In this document: positions 37,216 through 46,794 of the stretch, one piece after another
How positions within the stretch are numbered: position 1 is the first letter of the stretch
Layout: every line of letters starts with the position of its first letter
NCBI RefSeq assembly: GCF_000381925.1
Contig: NZ_KB907307.1
Coordinates: 4,898,001 to 4,962,000, forward strand
DNA length: 64,000 bases
Direction of reading: 5' to 3'
Origin: Nocardia sp. BMG111209
GTDB taxonomy: Bacteria; Actinomycetota; Actinomycetes; Mycobacteriales; Mycobacteriaceae
Notes under the pieces: model-generated
What the model was told of the DNA's origin: nothing
What the model saw: only the letters and a program-made list of their open reading frames with translations
Databases searched by the model: none
Made by a program: the position numbers and the translations under genes

Positions 37216-37536
37216 TCAGTGGTCGCCGGTGCCCGCGACACCGTGCGCATTGTTCTGCTCGGCGGCGGCATATGAATCGGCCGCGTCGTGCATCGCGGTC
37301 GCTGTCGCGGCGGTCGCCGTGCCCCACTGCCGCAGCCGGCCGGCGAGTCGTTCCACCCCTGCGCGGACCGCGGCCCCCTGCCCGGCGTAGTCACGGCCCG
37401 CATCGGTCCCGGCGCCGAAACCACTGTCGCCCAACGGTTCCGTGCAACGCGCGAGCGCCTCGGCCGACTGCCCTACCCGATCCGCCAGCTGTCGCAGCCC
37501 TGCCGGATCGACACGAAGCTCGTTCCCGCCGTTCAT
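37216..37536 (-). CDS. EspC/WXG100-like small helical protein, type VII secretion target type
   Basis: A 106-residue, almost all helical protein with no signal peptide. It begins MNGGNELRVDPAGLRQLADRV, the 'V-D-P-x-x-L' opening common in EspC-like T7SS targets, and has an LRQWGTATAATA turn in the second helix. ATG 37536 is set by GGAGGG six bases upstream; the frame runs further upstream but with poor coding character. It is followed by the 457-residue gene. The pair fits a substrate plus larger partner. Confidence 0.8.
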   Translation of the reverse strand: MNGGNELRVDPAGLRQLADRVGQSAEALARCTEPLGDSGFGAGTDAGRDYAGQGAAVRAGVERLAGRLRQWGTATAATATAMHDAADSYAAAEQNNAHGVAGTGDH

Positions 37537-37696
37537 ATCCGCCCTCCGTCGCGGTCCGGTGCGCTCGGCGAGCCGTGTTCCGGCTGCCCGATTACTCGTT
37601 CGACGCACTCGGCGGGCCCACGGTTCCACCCGGCCGGTGCGACACCTCGGATCGGCCGGCGCACGGCCGCCTGGCTCGTTGCGCACGAACCGGTAC

Positions 37697-38020
37697 TCAC
37701 CGGCTGCGGTTCGCCTGCCCGGTGTCGCCGAGGTGACCGCGGTCGGTGCGGACCCATTCCGTAGTGCCGTCCGCGTGGTGGTGGAACTCCCAGGCCGAGT
37801 AGTCGCCGTCGGTGTCGACGATGGTGACGTGGTCGGCGAGGCCGTCGTGGTCGAGATCGGTCCAGATGTCGAGGGAATGATCGCCGTGGACGGTTTCCGT
37901 ATCGGCGGGGCCGCCGAGATCCTGGGTCGGATGCAGCTCCACCGCGCCGAGACCGCCGAGGTCGGTGTGCGCGTCGACGGTCGACGGGTCCGGACCGGAC
38001 AGATCCTCCGAGGTGATCAT
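37697..38020 (-). CDS. small acidic His/Asp-rich protein with calcium-loop-like repeats (DUF6802-like)
   Basis: A 107-residue protein without membrane segments. The central part has two DxDxD-type loops, DLDHDGLAD and DTDGDYSAW, within the frame DIWTDLDHDGLADHVTIVD, as in VCBS/FG-GAP or EF-hand-like calcium loops. It resembles the small actinobacterial DUF6802 proteins seen near T7SS genes, from memory. It is the first gene of the leftward cluster 38020-35132 and divergent from the ABC-F gene. Metal binding is inferred only. Confidence 0.7.
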   Translation of the reverse strand: MITSEDLSGPDPSTVDAHTDLGGLGAVELHPTQDLGGPADTETVHGDHSLDIWTDLDHDGLADHVTIVDTDGDYSAWEFHHHADGTTEWVRTDRGHLGDTGQANRSR

Positions 38021-38119
38021 GGGCCCCTCTCACGGTGGGTACGGCGAGATGTCGGTCCCATCGTGACATCCCCGTGGCCCGCCCGCAGCCGACCGGTGGT
38101 CACCCGCCAGACTCTTCTG

Positions 38120-39760
38120 GTGAGCACGACACTGCATGCACACGGTCTGGCCGCCGGGCACGGTGAGCGAACCCTGTTCAGCGACCTCGATCTGGTGCTG
38201 GCCCCCGGCGACGTGATCGGGCTGGTCGGCGTGAACGGCGCGGGCAAGTCGACGCTGCTGCGCATGCTGGCCGAGCACGATCCGCGGACCGGGCAGATCA
38301 CCCTCAGCCCGCCGGATGCCACGGTGGGCTATCTCGCACAGGAACCCGAGCGGATCGCCGGCGAGACGGTGCTGCAGTTCCTGTCCCGCCGCACCGGCGT
38401 CGCGACCGCGCAGCAGGTCATGGACGCCGCGGCCGAGCGGCTCGGCGAGGGCGGCGACGACGAGTACTCCCCGGCGCTGGAACGCTGGCTCGCCCTCGGC
38501 GGCGCCGACCTGGATCAGCGGGCCGAGGAGGTGGCCGCCGATCTGGGCCTCACCGACCGGTTGCCCGAGGGTCTGGACACCCCGATGACCGCACTGTCCG
38601 GCGGCCAGGCCGCCCGCGCCGGTCTGGCGTCGGTGTTGTTGTCCCGCTTCGACATTCTGCTGCTGGACGAACCCACCAACGATCTCGACCTGGACGGGCT
38701 GGACCGGCTGGAACAGTTCGTGACCGCGGTACGGGTGCCGCTGATGGTGATCAGCCACGACCGGGAGTTCTTGGCGCGCACCGTGAATCGCATCGTGGAG
38801 CTGGATCTCGCGCAGCAGCAGGTCGGTGTCTACGACGGCGGTTACGAGGCGTACCTCGCCGAGCGTGAGATCGCCCGGCGGCACGCGCGTGAGGCGTACG
38901 AGGAGTACGCGGACACCCGGTCCGGCCTGGAGGCCCGGCAGACGATGCAGCGCAACTGGCTCGAACACGGTGTGCGCAACGCCCGCCGCAAGACCAAGGA
39001 TTCCGACAAGGCCGGGCGGAAGATGCGCCAGGAGTCGACGGAGAAGCAGGCGTCGAAGGTCCGGCAGACGCAGCGCCGCATCGAGCGGCTCGACGCGGTG
39101 GAGGAGCCGCGCAAGGAATGGGAGCTGCGGATGTCGATCGCCGCCGCGCCGCGCAGCGGTTCGGTGGTGGCGACGGTGTCCGGGGCGACGGTCACCCGCG
39201 GCGAGTTCACGCTGGGACCCGTGACGGCACAGGTCGATTGGGGCGACCGGATCGTGCTCACCGGCGCGAACGGCTCGGGGAAATCCACCCTGCTGGCGCT
39301 GCTGCTCGGAAAACTGAAGCCGGACACCGGAACCGCCACGCTGGGTTCGGGTGTCGCGATCGGCGAGGTCGACCAGGCCCGTAACCTGTTCCGCGGCAAC
39401 GACTCCCTGGTGGACACCTTCGGCGCGCAGATCCCGGATCGGAACGAGGCCGACGTGCGCACCCTGCTCGCCAAATTCGGCCTGCGCGGCACGCACGTGC
39501 AGCGGCCCGACGACACCCTCTCCCCCGGTGAACGCACCCGCGCAGCACTCGCGCTGCTACAGGCGAAGGGGGTCAACCTGCTGGTGCTGGACGAGCCAAC
39601 CAACCATCTCGACCTGCCCGCGATCGAACAACTGGAGCAGGCCGTCGAATCCTTCGACGGCACACTGCTGCTGGTCACCCACGACCGCCGCATGCTCGAC
39701 AGCATCCGCGCCACCCGCCGCTGGCACCTGGACCGGGGGCGTCTCACCGAATCGCACTGA
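38120..39760 (+). CDS. ABC-F family ATP-binding protein
   Basis: A 546-residue soluble protein with two ATPase domains and no membrane segments. The first has Walker A GVNGAGKST (37-45), signature LSGGQ and LLLDEPTNDLDLDGL. The second has GANGSGKST, LSPGERTR and LVLDEPTNHLDLPAIEQ. The inter-domain P-site-tRNA-interaction linker is long and basic (QTMQRNWLEHGVRNARRKTKDSDKAGRKMRQ in part). ABC-F proteins act on ribosomes in translation control or antibiotic protection. GTG 38120 is taken as start; the open frame further upstream overlaps the divergent gene. It sits between two T7SS-like operons. Confidence 0.92.
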   Translation: MSTTLHAHGLAAGHGERTLFSDLDLVLAPGDVIGLVGVNGAGKSTLLRMLAEHDPRTGQITLSPPDATVGYLAQEPERIAGETVLQFLSRRTGVATAQQVMDAAAERLGEGGDDEYSPALERWLALGGADLDQRAEEVAADLGLTDRLPEGLDTPMTALSGGQAARAGLASVLLSRFDILLLDEPTNDLDLDGLDRLEQFVTAVRVPLMVISHDREFLARTVNRIVELDLAQQQVGVYDGGYEAYLAEREIARRHAREAYEEYADTRSGLEARQTMQRNWLEHGVRNARRKTKDSDKAGRKMRQESTEKQASKVRQTQRRIERLDAVEEPRKEWELRMSIAAAPRSGSVVATVSGATVTRGEFTLGPVTAQVDWGDRIVLTGANGSGKSTLLALLLGKLKPDTGTATLGSGVAIGEVDQARNLFRGNDSLVDTFGAQIPDRNEADVRTLLAKFGLRGTHVQRPDDTLSPGERTRAALALLQAKGVNLLVLDEPTNHLDLPAIEQLEQAVESFDGTLLLVTHDRRMLDSIRATRRWHLDRGRLTESH

Positions 39761-39768
39761 CCCGCCCA

Positions 39769-39850
39769 GCCCCCGGCAATCGTGGTGACCACCCAGCCCC
39801 CGGCGATCGTGATGACACTGACCGCCTAGGCCCCGGCGATCGTGGTGATC
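39769..39850. repeat. three imperfect ~22-bp direct copies of the end of the repeat-protein gene
   Basis: The sequence GCCCCCGGCAATCGTGGTGA at 39769-39788 recurs with few changes near 39796 and again at 39829-39848. The last copy is the 3' end of the 799-residue gene, including its stop codon. Spacing is 27-33 bases. It looks like a duplicated gene end in the convergent gap after the ABC-F gene. Confidence 0.7.
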
Positions 39851-42225
39851 AGCGTGCGGGCGCCGGCGTTGCGGGTGGTGATGATCTGGGTGAAGGTGCG
39901 CGGTTGTTCGCCCGGCTTCTGCTGGGTGAGCCGTACCTCCCACTGGCCGGCGTCCGAGGCGTCGCCGCCGCGGGTGACCTGCACGCAGTAGCGGGTACCG
40001 GCTGGCAGCTGATCGATGCCGCGCTGGATCTGGTCGGCGGGCGGCACGGTGGCGTCGTCGGCGACCACGGCCCGCGCCGCGAAACCCGACCGCTGCACGT
40101 AGTAGGCGCGCTCGAACGCGAAGATGGCATCCGGCCCGCTGCCGGTACCGCCCGGATCGGTGCCGGAGGTCACATCGGCACTGTGCCGCTGCTCGCACCC
40201 GTCGGCCGCGATCGCGCCGGCCGGTGCGGCGACGGTGGACGTACCCGCGGCGCCGGAACTCACGACGGCCGGCACCCGCGCCGAAGACGCCGAGACCGTA
40301 CTCGGCGTCCGGTGCCGTGCCGTGTGGATAACGATGAGCAGCACCGCCACCACGACGATCGCGAGCCCGACCATGATCAGCATAGCCATCGGCTTGTCAC
40401 CGGTGCTGCGTTCCGAGTTGCGATTGCCACGGCGCGGATGCCGAAGTCGCAGACCGGCATTCCCGCCGGACCGGTCGACGAGCGACGGGGCCACGACCCG
40501 ATCGTCGTCCTCGTATTCGTCGGCCTCGTAACCCCGGATCCGCACGTGCGGAGCGAGCGCATGCGGTTCTGCCCGCGGCACACTCGCATCCAGCCACTGC
40601 TCCCAATCCCCGGACCGCTCCTCGTCGTCCGCATGTCCCGGACCGACCTCTGCCCATCCGGAATCCCCTGCCGCGTACCCGTTCGCACCCTCGTCCACCG
40701 GATAGCCGCTCGCGGGCTCCATCAGCGGATAACCGTGCTGGGATCCGGTCAGCGGATAACCGGGGCCGGGCTCGACCTGCGAGTAGTCGTACTGCGCCGA
40801 GTAGCCGTCCCCGGTCCCGGCTGGACCGCCCTGATATGCCTCCGGATAACCCGCGGTGAATCCCGATGCCGGAGAGTCGCTTTCGTACCCGGCCGCCGAG
40901 TAGTACCCGTCAGCCGAGTCACCGTTCGCCGACGTGCCCATCGAATCCGAGTACCCGGACTCGGCCGACGACTCGGCCACCGAATACCCTTGCGCGGGAG
41001 CACTGTTCGAATCGCCATGGTCCGGGTAGGCGTAGCCCGAATCGCCTGCCGCGCCCCTGTTCACCGGCCCGCCGGGCAGGCCCCCGCCCGCAGACCGATG
41101 CCCGTTCGCAGACCCATCGGACACGTTCTCTTCCGCAGATCGATACCCGCTCGCCGATGCGGGGGCCGACCGCTCACCTGCCGAATACTCCTGTACAGAA
41201 ACGTCTTCGGGGCTCCCGTACCCGCGCCCAGGAACAGCCTCCGAACCCGCGAACCCCTGTCCATGAACGGCTTCCGAACCCGCATACTCCTGCGCAGGAA
41301 CGGCTTCCGGACTCATATACCCCTGCCCAGCAACCGCATTGGGACTCGCGAACCCTTGCCCAGCAACCAGGTCGGGACTCGCGAACCCCTGCCCGTGAAC
41401 GGCTTCCGGGCCCACATACGCCTGCGCAGGAACGGCTTCTGGGCTCCCGTATCCCTGCCCAGGAACCGCATCGGGGCTCGGATACTCCTGTCCCGGAGCG
41501 CCTTCTGGGCTCGCATACTCCCGTCCCGGAACGCCTTCCGGGCTCGCATACTCCTGTCCCGGAACGCCTTCCGGGCTCGCATACTCCTGCGCTGGAACGG
41601 CTCCGGGACTCGTGTAGCTCTGTGCAGAAACCGCTTCAGAGCTCGGATACCCCTGTGTCGGAACTGCCTCCGGGCGCGCACGATCGACCTCGTCGCCCCC
41701 GCGTCGGTTCGCCGTCCCGCCGGGAATGTTCGCATGCCACGGCACGGACCGGTTCGCCGCCGAGCGCCGCGCCGCCGAATACTCCTGTGCGGGAGCCAGT
41801 CCCGGATGCTCGGCCGGCGGCAGGTCCGGCACCGCGCCGGGCCGACGGTCCTCCGCCCACCTATCGGTCCCGGAATCACCCATCTCCGACGGATCGAGCA
41901 CCGCGCCGTTCGGAAGGGCCGACGAAACCTCGTAAGGCGGCGGCACATCGGCCTCCGTGGCATCCCAACCGCCCTCGTGCGGACGGATCGACACCGAGCC
42001 GGGGCGGTGATCCACATCGTGGGTGCGGAGGATATCCGCCGGCGACACCCGATCCGGCTCGACGATGTCGGGCCGCTGCCGCCGCGTCGACCGGCGCGCG
42101 CCGCGCCGCCGCCGGGAGGGACGGCGGGACGGCATGCGCACCATCGGCAGGCCGAGGTCGAACGGGTTGCCCTCCTCGTCGATGGGCTCCTCCCCGTCAC
42201 CGGGCTCGTCGTCGGGACGGATCAT
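39826..42225 (-). CDS. repeat-rich single-pass membrane protein, T7SS-operon associated
   Basis: A 799-residue protein. Residues 1-60 are acidic, then strongly basic (SRRPSRRRRGARRSTRRQR). Residues 184-348 are fifteen copies of an 11-residue unit like SPEAVPAQEYA, followed by a Tyr/Gly/Ser-rich stretch to about 550. One transmembrane helix is at about 613-636, and a C-terminal extracytoplasmic domain of about 125 residues carries two cysteines. The topology fits a long cytoplasmic disordered arm and an outside domain. Its ATG overlaps the previous stop by one base, so it belongs to the 43933-39826 operon. Function unknown. Confidence 0.75.
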   Translation of the reverse strand: MIRPDDEPGDGEEPIDEEGNPFDLGLPMVRMPSRRPSRRRRGARRSTRRQRPDIVEPDRVSPADILRTHDVDHRPGSVSIRPHEGGWDATEADVPPPYEVSSALPNGAVLDPSEMGDSGTDRWAEDRRPGAVPDLPPAEHPGLAPAQEYSAARRSAANRSVPWHANIPGGTANRRGGDEVDRARPEAVPTQGYPSSEAVSAQSYTSPGAVPAQEYASPEGVPGQEYASPEGVPGREYASPEGAPGQEYPSPDAVPGQGYGSPEAVPAQAYVGPEAVHGQGFASPDLVAGQGFASPNAVAGQGYMSPEAVPAQEYAGSEAVHGQGFAGSEAVPGRGYGSPEDVSVQEYSAGERSAPASASGYRSAEENVSDGSANGHRSAGGGLPGGPVNRGAAGDSGYAYPDHGDSNSAPAQGYSVAESSAESGYSDSMGTSANGDSADGYYSAAGYESDSPASGFTAGYPEAYQGGPAGTGDGYSAQYDYSQVEPGPGYPLTGSQHGYPLMEPASGYPVDEGANGYAAGDSGWAEVGPGHADDEERSGDWEQWLDASVPRAEPHALAPHVRIRGYEADEYEDDDRVVAPSLVDRSGGNAGLRLRHPRRGNRNSERSTGDKPMAMLIMVGLAIVVVAVLLIVIHTARHRTPSTVSASSARVPAVVSSGAAGTSTVAAPAGAIAADGCEQRHSADVTSGTDPGGTGSGPDAIFAFERAYYVQRSGFAARAVVADDATVPPADQIQRGIDQLPAGTRYCVQVTRGGDASDAGQWEVRLTQQKPGEQPRTFTQIITTRNAGARTLITTIAGA
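41182..41676 (-). repeat. 15 tandem copies of a 33-bp (11-codon) unit
   Basis: In-frame repeats encode variants of S-P-E-A-V-P-[AG]-Q-[EG]-[YF]-x. The aromatic residue at position 10 is kept in every copy. Third-position differences show that the array is not all recent, although neighbouring copies (about 41510-41600) are nearly identical. Confidence 0.88.
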
Positions 42226-43613
42226 CAGATCGCGTCGTCCCCGAAATCACCGATGACGGCAGCCGGGACCATCACCGCCTCGGCCGGGGTGGTCACACCG
42301 AGCTGGCCGTCCCGCGACTTGTGATCCTGACCGCCGCCACTTCCGCCGGGCGGCGGCATGGCGACCCCACCGGTGGGACCCGGTGCGGGGGCCGATTCGG
42401 GTGCGGCCGACCGGGCCGGGCCGGGGCTGGAAACCCGCGGTTCCGGTTGCACCGCAGTCGAATTCGAGCCGCCACCGCTCGACGCCGGCGGATCGTCCGG
42501 CCCGTAGCCACCGGAGCCGGCCAGCGGCCCCTGACCCGTCGCGGGCGGGGTCACCGGCGACGACGCACCGCCACCGAAGTCGATGATCGGCTTACCGTTG
42601 GCGCCGCTGCCGCCGGTACTCGCGTTCCCGGTGCCGGCGCCGTTGGTGGTGCTGCCCGGATGGATCAGCTCCGGCAGCGCCTTGTCGACCTCGCCCGCGA
42701 CGACATCCATCGCATGCGAACCGACCTCGGCGATCTTGTCGATCAGATGGGTGCCGATGTCGACCCCGGCGCTGATGGCGGCGGTGCCCACCTGCACACC
42801 CGCCGCGATCAGGTTCTGCTGCAACTGCATCTGGGCGGCCTGCGCCGGATCCATCGGCGGACCGCTGTAGTACTGCGCCGGCGTCACCGAATTCTGGCCG
42901 TACTGATAGGAATTCGACCCGTTGTACTGGTACGAGGGATCGGGGCCGCCGTACTGGTAGCCCGGACCCGAGCTGCCGTACTGATACCCCGGGCCCGAAC
43001 CGGACTGGTACCCCGACTGATAACCGACGGTGCTCGTGCCGGTGGGGTTCGTCACCGTCAGCGGGCCCATCGCGTCCAGTGCGCGGGTGTGGCCGTCCAT
43101 CTCGGTCTGGGCCGACTGCACCGTGGTGATGGCGTCGCGCAGCGCCTGGGTGGCGCGGGTGATCACCGCATCGGTGTCCGGCGCCGAATGCGCGCTGTCC
43201 AGAATGGTGCGCGCATCGCGGCGGAAGTCGGCGATGATCTGGTCGACCCGGCTCGCGGCGCGGGCACTGGTGGTGTGCGCGGCGGTCAGCACCGCCAGAT
43301 AGGCCGGGCCGCGATCGGAGATGTCGCCGATCTGGGTCTGGGTGGTGCGCAACGCCGGAACCGCCGCGTCGGCGGCATTGGAACTCCACGACGACTCCAG
43401 CGCGTGGATACCGTCGCGATGCGGCGCCTCGGTACCCGCGGCCTGCGAGGTCGCCCGCGACAACGCGGTGACGGTCGCCGGATCGGGTGCCCCGCTGCCG
43501 TTGCCGAGCGAGGCGCGCAAGGCCAGCAACGGCTGCACCAGGCGAGCGACGATCGGCGGGTCGAAATCGAGATCCGTGTAGCCCACGCCACCGGTGGAGG
43601 CCGTCCTGGTCAC
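42225..43613 (-). CDS. large T7SS-type protein with Tyr/Gly-rich linker
   Basis: A 462-residue protein with no signal peptide. Residues 1-180 are long helices with ALESSWSSNAADAAVPAL, a WxxN/G-like turn of the WXG type. Residues 190-260 are Gly/Tyr/Gln repeats (GPGYQYGSSGPGYQYGG). A moderately hydrophobic helix follows at about 275-305, and then a Pro/Gly/Ser tail. GTG 43613 overlaps the stop of the small upstream gene by four bases (GTGA). Its arrangement behind a 107-residue helical protein mirrors the 37216/35822 pair. Secretion through a T7SS is inferred. Confidence 0.75.
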   Translation of the reverse strand: MTRTASTGGVGYTDLDFDPPIVARLVQPLLALRASLGNGSGAPDPATVTALSRATSQAAGTEAPHRDGIHALESSWSSNAADAAVPALRTTQTQIGDISDRGPAYLAVLTAAHTTSARAASRVDQIIADFRRDARTILDSAHSAPDTDAVITRATQALRDAITTVQSAQTEMDGHTRALDAMGPLTVTNPTGTSTVGYQSGYQSGSGPGYQYGSSGPGYQYGGPDPSYQYNGSNSYQYGQNSVTPAQYYSGPPMDPAQAAQMQLQQNLIAAGVQVGTAAISAGVDIGTHLIDKIAEVGSHAMDVVAGEVDKALPELIHPGSTTNGAGTGNASTGGSGANGKPIIDFGGGASSPVTPPATGQGPLAGSGGYGPDDPPASSGGGSNSTAVQPEPRVSSPGPARSAAPESAPAPGPTGGVAMPPPGGSGGGQDHKSRDGQLGVTTPAEAVMVPAAVIGDFGDDAI

Positions 43614-43933
43614 GCGAGCACCTCCCCGGCGTGCGCGACGGCCGCGGCCGTCTCCTCGTCACGCTGCCGGACGGCGCCCTCGTACCCGCGCAACACCTGG
43701 CCGTAGGTAGCGACCAGCTGTCCCGCCGTCGACAACGCCTGGGCGTGCTCGGCCACCGCGGCGGCGAACCGGGTGGCGAATTCACCACCCACGACACCCA
43801 ATTCACCCGCGAGCCGCTGCGGGTCCACGGCACCCGCGGCCACAGCGGACGCCGAGGTCAGCTGCTGTGACACGGAATCCGCGATGGACGTATAGGCGGC
43901 CAGTGCCGCCGGATCGAGCTTCAGCGAATCCAC
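43610..43933 (-). CDS. EspC/WXG100-like small helical protein, type VII secretion target type
   Basis: A 107-residue helical protein without signal peptide, starting MDSLKLDPAALAAYTSIADSV, i.e. the same 'L-D-P-x-x-L' opening as the other small gene at 37216. Helices are Ala/Gln-rich with a glycine turn near GELGVVGGEF. First gene of a three-gene leftward operon with stop/start overlaps throughout. By its place just after glmM it is the better positional match to Mtb Rv3440c. Likely a T7SS target or chaperone. Confidence 0.8.
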   Translation of the reverse strand: MDSLKLDPAALAAYTSIADSVSQQLTSASAVAAGAVDPQRLAGELGVVGGEFATRFAAAVAEHAQALSTAGQLVATYGQVLRGYEGAVRQRDEETAAAVAHAGEVLA

Positions 43934-44119
43934 TGTAGTTCCCCCTCACGGAAACCGTGTTTGCGAGATCCGGCTCCGCGTCCGGGGCCGGCGCTGTCGC
44001 TTGATAATTCGAATCAACCATACGTCGCGAACACCGAACCCGCCCCCGATCCAGCCGGGACTCCCCGGGCCACCAGCTGAAAAGGGGGCGTTCACAATTG
44101 CGCGGCCCGCGGGCACGGC

Positions 44120-45487
44120 TCAGAGCGCGGCGACCCGTTTCGCCAGATCGTCGGCCAGGGTGCGTGCCCGATCGTGGTCGGTGGCCTCCACCATCACCCG
44201 GATGAGATCCTCGGTTCCGCTGGGGCGCAACAGGACTCGGCCGCTGTCGCCGAGCACGCGCTCGGCCTCGGCCACCGCCTCCAGCAGATCCGGCGCGACC
44301 GCGACCACGGCCTTGTCGGTGACCGGCACGTTCACCAGCACCTGCGGCACGGTCTGCACCACACTCGCCAGCTCCGCGAGACTGCTGCCGGTCTGCGCCA
44401 TCCGGGCCATCAGTTTCAGACCGGTCAGCACGCCGTCGCCGGTGGTGCCGAACGCGGGGAACACCACATGCCCGGACTGCTCACCGCCGAGGGCGTAGCC
44501 ACCGCGGCGCAACTCCTCCAGGACGTAGCGGTCGCCGACCGCGGTGGTACGCATCGTGATTCCCGCCGACCGCATCGCGATGTGCAGGCCCAGATTGCTC
44601 ATCACGGTCGCGACCAGCGTGTCGTGGGCGAGCGCACCGGTCTCGTGCATGGCCAGCGCCAGGATCGCCATGATGGCGTCGCCGTCGACGACCGTGCCGG
44701 CGGCGTCCACCGCCAGGCAGCGATCGGCGTCACCGTCGTGTGCGAGCCCCAGATCGGCGCCGTGATCGCGCACCGCCTGCTGGACCTGGTCCAGATGCGT
44801 CGACCCGCAGCGGTCGTTGATGTTGAGGCCGTTCGGCTCGGCGTTGATGGCGACCACCCGCGCACCCGCCTCGCGATACGCGGCGGGCCCGACATCGGAG
44901 GCCGCGCCGTGCGCGCAGTCCACCACCACGCTGATCCCACTCAGATCGCGGCCGGTGGCCTCGATCAGGTGTTCCACATATCGTTCGTGCGTCCCGGCCA
45001 GGCTGTAGTGGTCGTCGACGCGGCCGTCCGCGCCGGACTGACTCAGCACCCGGCCGATCCCGGCGCCGGTGGGCCGGATGAACTCGCGCCGGCGGACCAG
45101 CTCCTCGATCCGGTCCTCCGCCGCGTCGTCGAGCTTGTGCCCGCCCGCCGCGAAGATCTTGATCCCGTTGTCCGGCATCGGATTGTGCGATGCCGAGATC
45201 ATCACGCCCAGACAGGCGTCGTACACCGCGGTCAGGTAGGCGACCGCGGGAGTGGGCAGAACACCGACGGACAACACGTCCACACCCGCGCCGGTGAGGC
45301 CGGCGGTGACCGCCGCCTCCAACATCTCGCCGCTGGCGCGCGGATCGCGGCCGACCACCGCGACGGCCCGCCGCCGACCACGGCCGAGCACCTCCGCGGC
45401 CGCGGCCGACACGTGCAGTGCCAGCTCCGGAGTCAGGCCCTCGTTGGCCAGTCCTCGGACTCCGTCGGTCCCGAACAAACGTCCCAT
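44120..45487 (-). CDS. glmM: phosphoglucosamine mutase
   Basis: A 455-residue alpha-D-phosphohexomutase that turns glucosamine 6-phosphate into the 1-phosphate, the step between GlmS and GlmU. S100 in [17 protein letters not shown] is the phospho-serine. The metal loop DGDADR and the sugar loop [10 protein letters not shown] are clear, and the C-terminus has [17 protein letters not shown] 45487. It follows rplM-rpsI in the same direction, as in Mtb Rv3443c-Rv3441c. Confidence 0.97.
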   Translation of the reverse strand: MGRLFGTDGVRGLANEGLTPELALHVSAAAAEVLGRGRRRAVAVVGRDPRASGEMLEAAVTAGLTGAGVDVLSVGVLPTPAVAYLTAVYDACLGVMISASHNPMPDNGIKIFAAGGHKLDDAAEDRIEELVRRREFIRPTGAGIGRVLSQSGADGRVDDHYSLAGTHERYVEHLIEATGRDLSGISVVVDCAHGAASDVGPAAYREAGARVVAINAEPNGLNINDRCGSTHLDQVQQAVRDHGADLGLAHDGDADRCLAVDAAGTVVDGDAIMAILALAMHETGALAHDTLVATVMSNLGLHIAMRSAGITMRTTAVGDRYVLEELRRGGYALGGEQSGHVVFPAFGTTGDGVLTGLKLMARMAQTGSSLAELASVVQTVPQVLVNVPVTDKAVVAVAPDLLEAVAEAERVLGDSGRVLLRPSGTEDLIRVMVEATDHDRARTLADDLAKRVAAL

Positions 45488-45518
45488 TACCTCGCCTTAT
45501 AGGTCGTTACAGCACGAA

Positions 45519-45564
45519 AGCAGGCACCCAGCGATACCGACCAATATCGGTGCCGGGGCCTGCT
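45519..45564 (-). terminator. hairpin between rpsI and glmM
   Basis: AGCAGGC (45519-45525) pairs with GCCTGCT (45558-45564), and inside it ACCGA pairs with TCGGT. Read leftward, it follows rpsI and is followed by TTCGT. It could reduce read-through from the ribosomal genes into glmM or be a leader structure of glmM. Confidence 0.5.
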
Positions 45565-45642
45565 CTCGTACAGGTGCCGTGACGACCGTACTCCACCCGA
45601 TGCCGCATGGACGCCGGATGGAGACAGCCGCACGCGGCAAGG

Positions 45643-46181
<539 letters not shown>

Positions 46182-46185
<4 letters not shown>

Positions 46186-46625
46186 TGGGCCACCTGCTTG
46201 ATCTCGAACGGAATGGGCTGCTGGGCCGTGTGCGGGTGGGTCGGGCCGCCGTACACCTTCAGCTTGCGGATGATCTGGTTGCCGAGCTTGTTCTTCGGGA
46301 TCATGCCCTTGATGGCACGCTCCACGACCCGCTCGGGGCGGGTCTCCAGCAGCTGCCCGACAGACCGGGACTTCAGACCGCCCGGGTACTGCGAGTGGGT
46401 GTAGAGAAGCTTGTCCTGCCGCTTGTTACCGGAGACGGCAACCTTGTCGGCATTGATGATGATGACAAAATCGCCACCGTCGGAGTTCGGAGCGTAGGTC
46501 GGCTTGTTCTTGCCGCGCAGGATGTTCGCAGCCTGCACCGCAAGGCGGCCGAGCACCACGTCAGTGGCGTCGATGACGTACCACTTACGGGTCACGTCAC
46601 CGGCCTTGGGGCTGTACGTAGGCAC
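46182..46625 (-). CDS. rplM: 50S ribosomal protein L13
   Basis: A 147-residue L13. Core motifs are [34 protein letters not shown] and the YTHSQYPGG segment, with [13 protein letters not shown] near the end. GTG 46625 is chosen because homology starts there and AAGGGA lies upstream; the frame stays open for 1.6 kb upstream, but that part is an arginine-rich shadow of the next gene. First gene of rplM-rpsI. Confidence 0.97.
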
Positions 46626-46794
46626 AGTGGATCCCTTGTCTGTCGGTTCACTGCCGGCCGAGAGCACGGTCGAGCCATCCCGGCGGCCGGTTGAGACCCG
46701 GGGACCCGTGGGACGACACAGTTGTTCACCGCGTCGTACCGCACGCCAGCTGGTGACGATACCAGTCGGCCCGCCACGACCCGCAATCGCCCGG

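Noticed and set aside
37442..38119. A 226-codon upstream extension of the ABC-F protein
   Set aside because: It overlaps two leftward genes and lacks homology; GTG 38120 gives the normal ABC-F start.
39904..43706. Very long + strand frames (806 and 946 codons) across the T7SS-like operon
   Set aside because: They are shadows of repeat-rich minus-strand genes; they show no homology, no ribosome site and an improbable Arg/Pro composition.
44001..44017. TTGATAATTCGAATCAA, dyad-like sequence upstream of the 43933 operon
   Set aside because: Only the inner ATTCGAAT is a true palindrome; not enough to call an operator.
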